A stretch of DNA of 64,000 nucleotides from NCBI RefSeq assembly GCF_037113415.1, contig NZ_CP146608.1, positions 3,691,001-3,755,000 on the forward strand. Direction: 5' to 3'. Shown here piece by piece: positions 16,602 to 25,138 of the stretch; position 1 is the first letter of the stretch, and every line of letters starts with the position of its first letter. The notes below the pieces were generated by a model. The model was not told the DNA's origin. It saw nothing but the letters and a program-made list of their open reading frames with translations, and did not search any database. This stretch comes from Devosia sp. XK-2 (GTDB lineage: Bacteria > Pseudomonadota > Alphaproteobacteria > Rhizobiales > Devosiaceae). The position numbers and the translations under genes are program-made.

Positions 16602-19022
16602 TTACTTCCGCAATTCCCCGCCGGTCGTCTTGGTCACGGCCGTAACGACCGCCGCCGAGACCTTGTCGATTTCCTCATCGGTCAACGTCTTGTCCTTGGG
16701 CTGCAGGGTCACCTCAATGGCCACGCTCTTCTTGCCCTCGCCCACATGGACGCCCTCGAAGACGTCGAAAATGTCCACCTGCCTGATGAGGGTCTTGTCG
16801 GCGCCGCGGGCGGCTTTGAGGATCGATGCGGCACTGACGCCCCGATCCATGACAAAGGCGAAATCGCGGCTCACCGGCTGGAAGGGCGACAGCTCCAGTG
16901 CGGGTTTGGTTCTGGTGGCCTTCCGGCGCGGTTCGGGCAGGGCATCAAGGTCGATTTCAAAGGCGGCAACAGGCCCCTCTATGTCGAGTTCGGCGCATAG
17001 CGCCGGATGCAGCTCGCCGAACCAGCCCAGCGTCACTTTGGGGCCAAGGGCAATGCGCCCGCCGCGGCCCGGATGGCTCCAACTGGCCGCTTCAGACAGC
17101 ACCTGCACTTTTTCGATATCGACGCCCAGGGCATCGAGCACGGCGGCCAGATCGGCCTTGGCATCCCAGACGCCGACAGCTTGCACCTTGCCCGACCAGT
17201 GACGGCCAGCGCCCTCGAGCGTGGCGGTGCCGGTGCGGATGCCCGACGCATAGGTGTGCTGGCCCTCCGGCTGATCGGAAAGGAAGATCTGCCCGACTTC
17301 GAACAGCGCCACATCGGCAAAGCCGCGATTGGCATTGCGGCGCGCCCCGGCAATCAGCCCCGGCAATAGCGAGGGGCGCATGTCGGTCATGTCCGAGGCG
17401 ATGGCATTGGCCAGCTGCCGGTCTTCGGTGCCGCCGCCAAAGCGAGTGGCTTCGTCATGGGAAATAAAGCTCCAGGTCACTGCCTCATCGAGCCCGCGCG
17501 CCGCCAGAGCCCGGCGCGCGATACGGCGGCGGTTCTGGATCGTGGTTAGCATGCGCGGGGCGACATGGTTGAGGCGCGGCAGCGGCTCGACGGGCACATT
17601 GTCGACGCCCACCATGCGCATGATCTCTTCGACGAGGTCCGCCTTCTGCGTCACGTCCGGGCGCCAGCTCGGCACTTTTACCGAACGGACCGGGCCAGTG
17701 CCCTCCATGACGAAACCGAGGCGGCCGAGAATGTCCGCAATGCGGTCGACCGAGACGTCGAGACCGGTGAGGCGCTTGACCTCGGATAGCGGGAACTCGA
17801 CGACGGTATCGGGGAAAACATCTTCGCCCGAAATGGCCGGCTCCATCGCCTCCCCGCCACAGAGTTCGAGCACCAGGCGCGTTGCCAGCTCCATGCCCTT
17901 TTCGGTCAACGCCGGATCGACATTGCGCTCGAGGCGATAACGGGCGTCCGAGACAATGCCGGTCTTGCGGCCCGACTGGGCAATCAGGTCGGGGTCCCAG
18001 CTCGCGCATTCCATGAAGACATTGGTGGTCTCGTCGGTCACGCCCGAGCGGATGCCGCCCATGATCCCGCCCAGACAGAGCGGACCCTTGTCGTCGGCAA
18101 TGACGGTCATGGTCTCGTCGAGCGTATAGATCTTGTTGTCCAGCGCATCGAAGGCCTCGCCGCGCGCATTGCGTAGCACCATCTGGCCCTCGACCTTGTC
18201 CGCGTCATAGGCATGGAGCGGACGGCCCCAGCCGAGCGAAACGAGGTTGGTGATGTCCACGACCGTATTGATGGGCCTGAGGCCCACGGCGCGCAGGCGC
18301 TGCTGCAGCCAATCGGGCGAGGGACCGTTCTTGATACCCTTCAAATAGCGCCCGGCAAATTTACGGATAGCCTTGGGCTCATCGGCGCCGAACTGATGCG
18401 GCAGCGGCGCAATCGGGCTCGGCCCCCTGGAGGGTATGGGCGAAAAATCGGTTGTTCTCAGCGTGCCCAGGCCAAAGGCGGCCAGATCGCGCGCCACGCC
18501 ATAGACACCGGTCGCGTCACCGCGATTGGGGGTGATGGAAATGTCGAAAACCACGCCATTGATCCCGGCATAGTCGACATACTTCACCCCGACCGGCGCA
18601 TCTGCCGGCAGCTCGATGATGCCGTCATGGTCTTCGCTCAGTTCCAGCTCGGCATTGGAGCAGAGCATACCGTTCGACACCTGGCCGCGGATATTGCCCT
18701 TGCCGATGGTCATGTCCTTGCCCGGAATATAGGTGCCGGGGAAGGCAAAGACGGACTTCAAACCCGTGCGAGCATTGGGCGCGCCGCAGACCACGTCGAT
18801 CAGCTCGCCGGTGCCAGCATCGACTTTACATACACGCAGCTTGTCGGCATTGGGATGCTGCTCGGCCGAGACCACATGGGCAGTCACAAAGGCTTCCAGC
18901 GCCTTGCCCTGGCTTTCAATGCCTTCCACCTCGAGGCCGATCATGGTCAGAGCCTTGCCGATCTCATCGACGGAGGCATTGGTGTCCAGGTGTTCCTTGA
19001 GCCAATCGAGGGTGAATTTCAT
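16602..19022 (-). CDS. pheT: Phenylalanine--tRNA ligase subunit beta
   Basis: An 806-residue beta subunit of the alpha2-beta2 synthetase. In order: N-terminal tRNA-binding fold (residues about 40-150, HPNADKLRVCKVD), B3/B4 editing region, B5 domain, catalytic-like domain and C-terminal anticodon-binding FDX-ACB domain (ELSPFQPVSRDFAFVMDRGVSA). The length is typical. It is separated from pheS by the ASCH-exonuclease gene, whose start is about 1 kb upstream; the intervening gap to that gene is only 12 nt, so the two are probably cotranscribed. Confidence 0.97.
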   Translation of the reverse strand: MKFTLDWLKEHLDTNASVDEIGKALTMIGLEVEGIESQGKALEAFVTAHVVSAEQHPNADKLRVCKVDAGTGELIDVVCGAPNARTGLKSVFAFPGTYIPGKDMTIGKGNIRGQVSNGMLCSNAELELSEDHDGIIELPADAPVGVKYVDYAGINGVVFDISITPNRGDATGVYGVARDLAAFGLGTLRTTDFSPIPSRGPSPIAPLPHQFGADEPKAIRKFAGRYLKGIKNGPSPDWLQQRLRAVGLRPINTVVDITNLVSLGWGRPLHAYDADKVEGQMVLRNARGEAFDALDNKIYTLDETMTVIADDKGPLCLGGIMGGIRSGVTDETTNVFMECASWDPDLIAQSGRKTGIVSDARYRLERNVDPALTEKGMELATRLVLELCGGEAMEPAISGEDVFPDTVVEFPLSEVKRLTGLDVSVDRIADILGRLGFVMEGTGPVRSVKVPSWRPDVTQKADLVEEIMRMVGVDNVPVEPLPRLNHVAPRMLTTIQNRRRIARRALAARGLDEAVTWSFISHDEATRFGGGTEDRQLANAIASDMTDMRPSLLPGLIAGARRNANRGFADVALFEVGQIFLSDQPEGQHTYASGIRTGTATLEGAGRHWSGKVQAVGVWDAKADLAAVLDALGVDIEKVQVLSEAASWSHPGRGGRIALGPKVTLGWFGELHPALCAELDIEGPVAAFEIDLDALPEPRRKATRTKPALELSPFQPVSRDFAFVMDRGVSAASILKAARGADKTLIRQVDIFDVFEGVHVGEGKKSVAIEVTLQPKDKTLTDEEIDKVSAAVVTAVTKTTGGELRK

Positions 19023-19034
19023 CTTTTTGGGCCT

Positions 19035-20072
19035 TTAGCGGAAGTCACTCTTGCTGCCGGCAATGGGCGGCAATGCGGAGGAAAGTTTCAAAAGTTCGAG
19101 GAGCACATTGGCAAAGCCGCGGGCGTCGTCGATCGCCTTGTGGGTGTGGGGCACGTGGCCGTAGAATTCGGCCGGCAGCTTGCTCATGCCCCAATCCAGA
19201 TAGGGCGCGCCACGCAGCGTGCCCGCCATTGTGTAGAGGCAGATGCCACCGCCGCGGAATATCTGGCGGCCCTTGAAGGGACCGCTGAGGGCACGGGTGC
19301 CGGCATACTCATCCAGATAATGGTCCATCCAGAGCCCGTCGAAGATCATTGGCGCAGCGACGAAGACTTTCGGACCCGGCAGGCTTTCAACCCAGTCGGC
19401 AAAGCGCGGCATGACCACGGCCGGGTCCTCGGCATTTGTCGTCGCTGCCGCCCAGGCTTCAGGCTGGGTTGCCCACCAGGCCATGGTGGTTTCATTGGTG
19501 GTGCGATCCGAACGCGGGGTCAGCACGGCATCGAATTCACCATGACGCGTGCCGTCAGCCGTGATGGCGACCGAAGCAAAGCTCAGCATGGAATTGTGCA
19601 GCGGGGTCGGCCCATCGCTCTCGATATCGGTGACGATGAAAATGGGCCGCGCCACCTGCGCATAAAGATCGCGCCCGGCGGGCAGCACCGTCACCAGCCG
19701 GAAGGTTTCGCAGACAATTTCCATGTCCGGCGCAAAGCCGCCATTGCGGGCGAAAAAGGCCTCGTGCCCGGCCCGCCACTCGGCATAGGGCCCTTCGCCT
19801 TCCAGGTCGGTGAAAGAGGGGTCGATATCGTCGAAGCGCCTTGTCTCGACCGACGTGGTTTCGATGACACAGGCCTCTTCGCCCGCGCCATTGAGCACGA
19901 TATCGCGGCGGCCGACTTCGGGCATGGGCTCATCGGGCCCGATGTCGCGAAGGGCGCCGCAGGTTGCGGTCTTTTTGCCCGCCAGCACCAAAGCAAGCAA
20001 ACGGTCAGCCAGCTCCGGGGAATCCCCGAAGCTGAAGCGGATGGGCCCTTTGGTGTCGGGTTTACTGGTCAT
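19035..20072 (-). CDS. ASCH domain fused to DEDDh 3'-5' exonuclease domain
   Basis: A 345-residue two-domain protein. Residues about 10-135 match the YhfF/COG4405 type of ASCH domain (FGDSPELADRLLALVLAGKK, then VIETT and a GEG..AEW segment), a PUA-like fold that binds or cleaves RNA in some members. Residues about 143-332 form a DnaQ/RNase T-like exonuclease: D149 and E151 in VTDIESDGP, an FDG segment near 245, and H311, A313, D316 in HKAIDD. An open extension to 20216 runs into a repeat element; ATG 20072 gives the ASCH start. It lies between pheS and pheT, 12 nt before pheT. A role in RNA or nucleotide processing is inference. Confidence 0.78.
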   Translation of the reverse strand: MTSKPDTKGPIRFSFGDSPELADRLLALVLAGKKTATCGALRDIGPDEPMPEVGRRDIVLNGAGEEACVIETTSVETRRFDDIDPSFTDLEGEGPYAEWRAGHEAFFARNGGFAPDMEIVCETFRLVTVLPAGRDLYAQVARPIFIVTDIESDGPTPLHNSMLSFASVAITADGTRHGEFDAVLTPRSDRTTNETTMAWWATQPEAWAAATTNAEDPAVVMPRFADWVESLPGPKVFVAAPMIFDGLWMDHYLDEYAGTRALSGPFKGRQIFRGGGICLYTMAGTLRGAPYLDWGMSKLPAEFYGHVPHTHKAIDDARGFANVLLELLKLSSALPPIAGSKSDFR

Positions 20073-20110
20073 ATGGATGCCCCAACCTGCCCGCGAGGCA
20101 TGACCCATCG

Positions 20111-20240
20111 CCTCCCTCCCCCTTGTGGGGAGGGAATGAGGGTGGGGGTAGGCCACAAGCACAGTGTCTGCGGCGAGACACCCCCACCCTTGGCGCTGCG
20201 CGCCGTCCCTCCCCACAAGGGGGAGGGAGACGCAGGAGCC
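20111..20240. repeat. Palindromic intergenic repeat, copy C
   Basis: Lies between pheS and the ASCH-exonuclease gene. The outer palindromes CCTCCCTCCCCC/GGGGAGGG flank an inverted GGGTGGGGGT/ACCCCCACCC pair. It ends in ACGCAGGAGCC, one base different from copies A and B. It may reduce readthrough from pheS. Confidence 0.75.
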
Positions 20241-20267
20241 CAGAGAATGGGTTGACCTGTCGGCATC

Positions 20268-21398
20268 TTAGCTGCTCAGCCCCCCGAACAGGGTCGGCAG
20301 GTCGAGCGGGCGGAAACCGTAATGGTCGAGCCAGCGCTGGTCGGCGTCGAAGAAGGCGCGGAGATCCGGCATGCCATATTTGAGCATGGCGATGCGGTCG
20401 ATGCCGATGCCCCAGGCAAAGCCCTGATAAACATCCGGATCGAGCCCGGCATTGCGGATGACGTTCGGGTGAACCATGCCGCAGCCCAGGATTTCGAGCC
20501 AGTCATTGCCTTCGCCGATCTTCACCTCGGAGCCGGAGCGGTCGCACTGCACGTCCACTTCCATCGAGGGCTCGGTGAAGGGGAAGAAGCTCGGGCGGAA
20601 CCGGAGGGTCACGCTCGGCACTTCGAAGAAGGCCTTCAGGAACTCCTCGAGCACCCAGCGGAGCTGGCCGATATGGCTCGACTTGTCGATGACCAGCCCT
20701 TCCACCTGGTGGAACATGGGCGTGTGCGTCTGGTCGCTATCATTGCGATAGGTGCGACCGGGCATGACCACGCGGATCGGCGGGTCCATGGCCGGGGTGA
20801 TATAGGGCGCGGCCGGCTTTTCATTGGTCTTTTGCATGACGCGCACCTGCACCGGCGAGGTATGGGTGCGCAGCACCTTCTTCACCCCGTCCGGGCCGGG
20901 CTTCATGAAGAAAGTGTCGTGCATTTCGCGCGCCGGATGGCCTTCGGGGAAGTTGAGCGCGGTGAAATTGAAATAGTCGGTCTCGATATCGGGCCCTTCG
21001 GCGATCGAGAAGCCCATATCCGAAAAGATCGCGGTAATCTCGTCAATGGTCTGGGAGATCGGGTGAACGCGGCCACGTGCCGTCGGCGCGGGCTTCAAGG
21101 GCAGGGTAACGTCGACCGTTTCAGCGGCCAGACGGGCTTCGAGGGCTGCGGCCTTCAATTCCGTGCTGCGCGCGTCAATGAGCCCTGCGATTTCATTTTT
21201 GAGGCCGTTGATGGCCGGGCCGGCGCTCTTGCGCTCTTCGGGGGCCATGGAACCGAGCGTGGCGAGGAGCGCGGAGACAGATCCCTTCTTGCCCAGGGCC
21301 GAGACGCGCACGGTGTCGAGTGCGGCCTCATTGTCGGCGGCAGCTATGGCTGAGGACAGTTCGGTGCGCAGGGTTTCGATCTGGGCTTCTAGCGACAT
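20268..21398 (-). CDS. pheS: Phenylalanine--tRNA ligase subunit alpha
   Basis: A 376-residue catalytic alpha subunit. An N-terminal coiled coil (residues about 1-90) is followed by the class II core: motif 2 near [10 protein letters not shown] and [14 protein letters not shown], then [17 protein letters not shown] and motif 3 [17 protein letters not shown]. The length is normal. A hairpin with a T run lies upstream, between rplT and this gene. Confidence 0.97.
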   Translation of the reverse strand: MSLEAQIETLRTELSSAIAAADNEAALDTVRVSALGKKGSVSALLATLGSMAPEERKSAGPAINGLKNEIAGLIDARSTELKAAALEARLAAETVDVTLPLKPAPTARGRVHPISQTIDEITAIFSDMGFSIAEGPDIETDYFNFTALNFPEGHPAREMHDTFFMKPGPDGVKKVLRTHTSPVQVRVMQKTNEKPAAPYITPAMDPPIRVVMPGRTYRNDSDQTHTPMFHQVEGLVIDKSSHIGQLRWVLEEFLKAFFEVPSVTLRFRPSFFPFTEPSMEVDVQCDRSGSEVKIGEGNDWLEILGCGMVHPNVIRNAGLDPDVYQGFAWGIGIDRIAMLKYGMPDLRAFFDADQRWLDHYGFRPLDLPTLFGGLSS

Positions 21399-21441
21399 GG
21401 AGAGTTCTCGAATTCGGACGGGCTGCGGGCGGTGTTAGACC

Positions 21442-21485
21442 AAAACAAAACGCCCTGCGCCAGCCCTCTCGGGCGGCGCAAGGCG
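21442..21485 (-). terminator. Terminator or attenuator between rplT and pheS
   Basis: Read on the minus strand, CGCCTTGCGCC (complement of 21475-21485) pairs with GGCGCAGGGCG (complement of 21451-21461), one mismatch, and is followed by TTTTGTTTT (21442-21450). It lies 30 nt after the rplT stop and could end the rpmI-rplT transcript or attenuate pheS. Confidence 0.75.
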
Positions 21486-21514
21486 CAATTTTTGACCTCA
21501 GCGGGCTGGGGTGC

Positions 21515-21916
21515 TTAGGCGGTGACGCGGGCGTGGGTTACAGAGTCCACGCTTTCCAGATACGCCAGCGCTGCCTTGGCCTTTGCGACCAGGGCTGCGA
21601 ACGCTTCGGGCTGGGTGATCGCGAGATCGGACAGCACCTTGCGGTCGACAGCAACCTCAGCCTTGCTGAGGCCGTCGATAAATCGGTTATAGGTCAGGCC
21701 GTGATCGCGGACGGCAGCGTTGATACGCTGGATCCACAGAGCGCGGAAATTGCGCTTCTTGACGCGACGATCGCGATAGGCGTACTGGCCGGCCTTTTCG
21801 ACGGCCTGCTTGGCGATACGGATCGTGGATTTACGACGGCCATAATAGCCCTCGGCGGCCTTCAAGACCTTCTTGTGACGAGCGTGGGCGGTTACGCCCC
21901 TCTTAACGCGTGCCAT
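21515..21916 (-). CDS. rplT: 50S ribosomal protein L20
   Basis: A 133-residue ribosomal protein needed early in 50S assembly; in E. coli it also represses its own operon. The basic N-terminus [19 protein letters not shown] and the [12 protein letters not shown] region are diagnostic. It follows rpmI by 19 nt. The C-terminal tail is slightly longer than in E. coli, as in other alphaproteobacteria. Confidence 0.98.
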   Translation of the reverse strand: MARVKRGVTAHARHKKVLKAAEGYYGRRKSTIRIAKQAVEKAGQYAYRDRRVKKRNFRALWIQRINAAVRDHGLTYNRFIDGLSKAEVAVDRKVLSDLAITQPEAFAALVAKAKAALAYLESVDSVTHARVTA

Positions 21917-21935
21917 TGTTCAGTGTCCTTCCAGC

Positions 21936-22136
21936 TTAGCGGTTGTACGGCATGTACCACTTCACCAGACCCTCGTCGCCCTTGGACAGGATCTTGGTGC
22001 CGCGGTTGGTGCGGATGTACTTGGCGTTGTGGCTGATCAGGCGGTGGCGCTTGCCGGCAACGCCGGCCTTCACCTTACCCGAGGCGGTGAAGCTGAAACG
22101 CTTCTTGGCGCCGGACTTGGTCTTCATCTTGGGCAT
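21936..22136 (-). CDS. rpmI: 50S ribosomal protein L35
   Basis: A 66-residue ribosomal protein beginning [14 protein letters not shown], with the conserved [18 protein letters not shown] segment. First gene of rpmI-rplT. infC, its usual upstream partner in enterobacteria, is not adjacent. The upstream 139 nt probably carry the promoter. Confidence 0.97.
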   Translation of the reverse strand: MPKMKTKSGAKKRFSFTASGKVKAGVAGKRHRLISHNAKYIRTNRGTKILSKGDEGLVKWYMPYNR

Positions 22137-22275
22137 TTTGCGGGTCCTTATTGGTCTTGATCCGGCTCTTACGAGCCTTCGCTTTCAAAGACCGCCACGG
22201 CATGCCTTTTGGCCGGGCGGTCCGGAGATGGCGCTCTATAGGGGGAATGGCGGGGAAAGGCAAGCCTTGCCGGCG

Positions 22276-23121
22276 CTATTGCCGCGCCTGGTGCAGCATG
22301 GGCTCGATATGGTCCTCGAACAAGAGCCCCGGCCGGGCTGCCAATGCAGCGCCATAGGCGGCCTCGGCGGCAATCGAGACATTGAGAAAGCCGATAAGTC
22401 CGGCCACATCCTCTTCGCCCACACCGTAATGGCCGGCCAGCAGACGCCGATGGATTTCGCGTTTCGAGACGATCATCCCCGCGGCGACATCTTTCGAATT
22501 GCTCATCGAGCCGTCGCGCTTGATATAGTCATGCAGCGGCTCGCCCAGATGGTAGCTCCGAGGATTGGTCCGGTAGAGCTGCAGCAGGAATTCGAGGTCG
22601 GTCATATTGCTCATATCGGGATCGAACCGCCCGTCGCCCCGCCGCCGGTCCCAGACCACCATGGCGTCCATGGAAAGGCTCACCCATTTGTGTTCGCCCG
22701 GGGTCAGCACGCGGTCCGGGCCGTCCCCGACATAGCGCAGATGCTCAAAACCATCGGTCATGACGTCGAGCGCGCTGGTGACAATGCCGAACTCGTCCAG
22801 AGCCGCGACCGCCAGTTCCAGCTTTTGCGGTTTCAGCCGGTCGTCGGCATCGAGAATGGCGCCATAGGGCGTATCGAGCCGCTCAAGCGCCACATTACGA
22901 GTGACGGAGGCGCCGCGACCGATGCCGCCGCTGGTGAGGAACACCTGACGCGGATCATTCAGCCCCTGTTCATGGATAAAGGCGCCATAATCGAAACCGT
23001 CATCGGCCACGATCCAGTGCTGCCAATCCTGATGGGTCTGGTCGAGGACGCTCCTGACCGTGGTGGTCAGGGTGGATTGCGCCTTATAGGCGGGTGTGAC
23101 AATGGCGACGGTTTTGGACAT
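22276..23121 (-). CDS. Family 2 glycosyltransferase
   Basis: A 281-residue GT-A fold enzyme. VAIVTPAYKAQSTLTTTVRSVLDQTH is the classic GT2 N-terminus and GAILDADDRL the DxD-type metal site. No membrane segment is visible, so it is probably a cytosolic transferase for a surface polysaccharide or lipid; the sugar is unknown. It starts back to back with the heat-shock gene at 23226, with both promoters in about 105 bp. Confidence 0.85.
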   Translation of the reverse strand: MSKTVAIVTPAYKAQSTLTTTVRSVLDQTHQDWQHWIVADDGFDYGAFIHEQGLNDPRQVFLTSGGIGRGASVTRNVALERLDTPYGAILDADDRLKPQKLELAVAALDEFGIVTSALDVMTDGFEHLRYVGDGPDRVLTPGEHKWVSLSMDAMVVWDRRRGDGRFDPDMSNMTDLEFLLQLYRTNPRSYHLGEPLHDYIKRDGSMSNSKDVAAGMIVSKREIHRRLLAGHYGVGEEDVAGLIGFLNVSIAAEAAYGAALAARPGLLFEDHIEPMLHQARQ

Positions 23122-23123
23122 GA

Positions 23124-23152
23124 CTTGAACCTTGAGCAGGTCTGACCCATAT
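23124..23152 (+). promoter_or_regulatory. Sigma-32 (RpoH)-like promoter of hsp20
   Basis: CTTGAA at 23124-23129 and CCCATAT at 23146-23152 match the E. coli RpoH consensus boxes (CTTGAA and CCCATNT) exactly, with 16 nt between them. A second CTTGAG at 23131 is an alternative -35. Transcription would start near 23159. Confidence 0.7.
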
Positions 23153-23225
23153 CTCTGACAGGTTTGCGATGCCAGAGTTTAAGGGTCTCGAACCGAACGT
23201 TGCTTGATGCTCAAGGACGCTTTTG
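23153..23225 (+). promoter_or_regulatory. ROSE-like RNA thermometer in the hsp20 leader
   Basis: The Shine-Dalgarno AAGGA (23213-23217) is the 3' arm of a hairpin at 23198-23219: CGTT pairs with GACG (one G-U), G23202 is bulged, and CTTGA pairs with TCAAG around a 3-nt loop. The 5' arm contains TTGCT, the conserved ROSE motif opposite the ribosome site, including the extra G known to be needed for heat sensing in Bradyrhizobium. A further hairpin (CTCTG/CAGAG, 23153-23177) may be partly upstream of the transcript start. Confidence 0.7.
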
Positions 23226-23645
23226 ATGTCGCGTATCTCGGTGTTTTCCGCCCCCTTTCTCCTCGGCTTTGACAGTTTCGAGGAGCGCATCGATCGGCTG
23301 GCCCGGTCGGCGGAGGGCTATCCTCCCTATAATATCGAACGCACCACGGGCGAGGACGGAGCCGAAAGGTTCCAGGTTTCCATTGCCGTGGCCGGATTTG
23401 CTCAATCCGATCTCGAGGTGAGTGTGGAGGACAACCAATTGCAGGTGCGCGGCCGCCAGAAGGACGAGCCGGGTCGCGATTTCCTGCATCGCGGCATTGC
23501 GACCCGCCAATTCCAGCGCAACTTTCTGCTTGCCGACGGCATGCAGGTCAAAGATGCAACTCTGGGACATGGTATGCTCGTTATTATATTGGAGCGCCCC
23601 CGCGCGCCCAGGATCGCCCGACAGATCGATATTCGCTCAGTTTGA
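23226..23645 (+). CDS. Small heat shock protein (Hsp20/IbpA family)
   Basis: A 139-residue alpha-crystallin chaperone that holds unfolding proteins. The alpha-crystallin domain runs from about residue 36 (PPYNIERT) to 130, with VSIAVAGF, ATRQFQRNFLL and HGMLVIILER strands. The frame begins at a TTG at 23223, but ATG 23226 has AAGGA 8 nt upstream. Control is predicted at two levels: a sigma-32-like promoter and a ROSE-like leader. The next gene (DUF1150) follows by 24 nt, a common pairing in this order. Confidence 0.92.
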   Translation: MSRISVFSAPFLLGFDSFEERIDRLARSAEGYPPYNIERTTGEDGAERFQVSIAVAGFAQSDLEVSVEDNQLQVRGRQKDEPGRDFLHRGIATRQFQRNFLLADGMQVKDATLGHGMLVIILERPRAPRIARQIDIRSV

Positions 23646-23669
23646 GGAAAAAGAAGAAAGGGCCGACAC

Positions 23670-23954
23670 ATGATGGACAAGCGCAATAGCGAAGCGGCCA
23701 TGGATGCCGCAAACCCGCTCAAGGACCTGACGCGCGCGCAATTCGCAGCTTTGGGGGGCGACGCAGTCGCCTATATCAGGCCGGTTTCGGGCCTCATGCT
23801 CTCGGGCCTGATCGCTGATGCCCAATTCGATAGCACCACGCTTTATCAATTGGTGATGTCGGCCGATGGTACGCCTTTGATGGTCGCCGATAGCACCGAG
23901 GCGGTAAGCGAATGGCTGGGCGAGCAGAATATCGGCGTGGCCACCCTGCACTGA
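23670..23954 (+). CDS. DUF1150 family protein
   Basis: A 94-residue protein with the family core FAALGGDAVAYIRPV...GLIADAQFD and a C-terminal ADSTEAVSEWL segment. Function is unknown. DUF1150 genes commonly follow small heat shock genes in alphaproteobacteria, so a stress role is likely by context. ATG 23673 is an equally possible start (MDKRNS). A strong terminator follows. Confidence 0.85.
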   Translation: MMDKRNSEAAMDAANPLKDLTRAQFAALGGDAVAYIRPVSGLMLSGLIADAQFDSTTLYQLVMSADGTPLMVADSTEAVSEWLGEQNIGVATLH

Positions 23955-23985
23955 GCCCACCCGGCACCAGAAGCAAAACGAACAA

Positions 23986-24016
23986 AACCCCCACAGCCGG
24001 GCTGCGGGGGTTCTTT
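23986..24016 (+). terminator. Intrinsic terminator after DUF1150 gene
   Basis: AACCCCC (23986-23992) pairs with GGGGGTT (24006-24012), with an inner CAGC/GCTG stem and 3-nt loop, then CTTTGTT. It sits between convergent transcripts and may also act on ptsN. Confidence 0.8.
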
Positions 24017-24044
24017 GTTATCTTCCGTTGCGGCGCCCGAGGGC

Positions 24045-24512
24045 TCAGGCGGCAAAACTGCCTTCGACCGGCCGCGTGAGAATGGCGTGCAACTGCTCGG
24101 GATCGGTTTCCGCGCGCAATTGATCCGTCACGCTCTCGGTGCGCAACAGGCGTGCCACGCGCGAAAGGGCCTTCAAATGATCGGCACCGGCACCCACAGG
24201 TGCCAGTAGCATGACCACCAGGTCCACCGGCTGATCGTCGACCGAATCGAAATCGATGGGCTCGTCGAGCCGCGCAAAGACCGCGGTCACCCCGTTCAGC
24301 CCCTGGATTTTGCCATGCGGAATGGCAATGCCATTGCCCAGCCCGGTCGAGCCAAGCTCCTCCCGGCCCAATAGGGTCGAAAGGATTTGACTGGCAGGAA
24401 ATGCAGTCAGTTCTGCGGCCTTTTGTGCAAGAATATCAAAGATCTGGCGTTTGTTGGACACGCCTGTGCAAGTCAGCACGGCGTGCTTTGCCAGAATATC
24501 GGCCAATTCCAT
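24045..24512 (-). CDS. ptsN: Nitrogen-PTS enzyme IIA (PtsN)
   Basis: A 155-residue EIIA-Ntr domain protein, phosphorylated at H66 in NGIAIPHGK by the PTS-Ntr chain. It is a regulator (potassium, nitrogen and stress signals), not a sugar transporter. LLGREELGSTGLG is the family signature. Last gene of the lpt-rpoN-hpf-ptsN cluster. Confidence 0.95.
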   Translation of the reverse strand: MELADILAKHAVLTCTGVSNKRQIFDILAQKAAELTAFPASQILSTLLGREELGSTGLGNGIAIPHGKIQGLNGVTAVFARLDEPIDFDSVDDQPVDLVVMLLAPVGAGADHLKALSRVARLLRTESVTDQLRAETDPEQLHAILTRPVEGSFAA

Positions 24513-24559
24513 AAATCTGCCTTAGGATCTACCAAGCGGTTCGGCGTCTAGAGCGCCCG

Positions 24560-25138
24560 TCAATTCGCACTCAAGGCCGGGTCGACCCAGCCGATATTGC
24601 CGTCTGCGCGGCGGTAGACCACATTCAGCCCGCCATGTCCAGCGTGGCGGAACATCACGACCTGTTGTCCAGAGAAATCGAGCTCCATCACCGCTTCTTC
24701 AACGCTCATCTGCCGTAGATTTTTCGTGGTTTCGGCAATCACGGCGGGCGCATAATCCTCGTCCAGCTCGTCGAAGGCGTCGGTGGCCCCGAACACGGTA
24801 TATTGCGCGGTCAATCCATCCACGCCATTGGCTCCATTGCCCTTGCGGTGCTGTTTGAGCTTGCGATTGTAGCGGCGGAGGCGTTTTTCGATATTGAGCG
24901 CCATGACTTCAAAGGCGCTGGTGGCGTCGCCCGCCTGGGCGCTGGCCTGCAGCGTGGCACCCGAATCCAGGTGCACCACGCAGTCGGCGCGAAAACCGAT
25001 ACCGTCCGGTGTCAGGGTGAGATGGCCGTCATAACCGCCGTCGAAATATTTCCCGACGACAGAGGCGAAATGCTCCTCCGCCTTGCCCCGGAGGGCTTCG
25101 CCGACATCCATGTTCTTTCCCGATACGCGTAGGGTCAT
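24560..25138 (-). CDS. hpf: Ribosome hibernation-promoting factor, long form
   Basis: A 192-residue protein with an N-terminal HPF/RaiA domain (MTLRVSGKNMDVGEALRGKAEEH; residues 1-100), a linker, and the C-terminal dimerisation domain (about 135-190, MSVEEAVMELDFSGQQVVMFRH) that joins two 70S ribosomes into 100S dimers. The upstream gap of 284 nt includes an AAAAGCCG/CGGCTTTT hairpin at 25183-25203, so it probably has its own promoter and leader besides readthrough from rpoN. Confidence 0.94.
   Translation of the reverse strand: MTLRVSGKNMDVGEALRGKAEEHFASVVGKYFDGGYDGHLTLTPDGIGFRADCVVHLDSGATLQASAQAGDATSAFEVMALNIEKRLRRYNRKLKQHRKGNGANGVDGLTAQYTVFGATDAFDELDEDYAPAVIAETTKNLRQMSVEEAVMELDFSGQQVVMFRHAGHGGLNVVYRRADGNIGWVDPALSAN

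Noticed and set aside
15008..20240. Palindromic repeats as miniature transposons (MITEs)
   Set aside because: No target-site duplications or consistent terminal inverted repeats could be recognised by eye; described only as REP-like repeats.
18213..20255. A 680-codon open frame antisense to pheT and the ASCH-exonuclease gene
   Set aside because: It spans two real genes and a repeat; it has no motif or ribosome site.
23180..23200. GGTTCGA-like text on the minus strand resembling a tRNA T-loop
   Set aside because: The flanking bases do not form a T-stem, and no acceptor or anticodon stem can be built around it.
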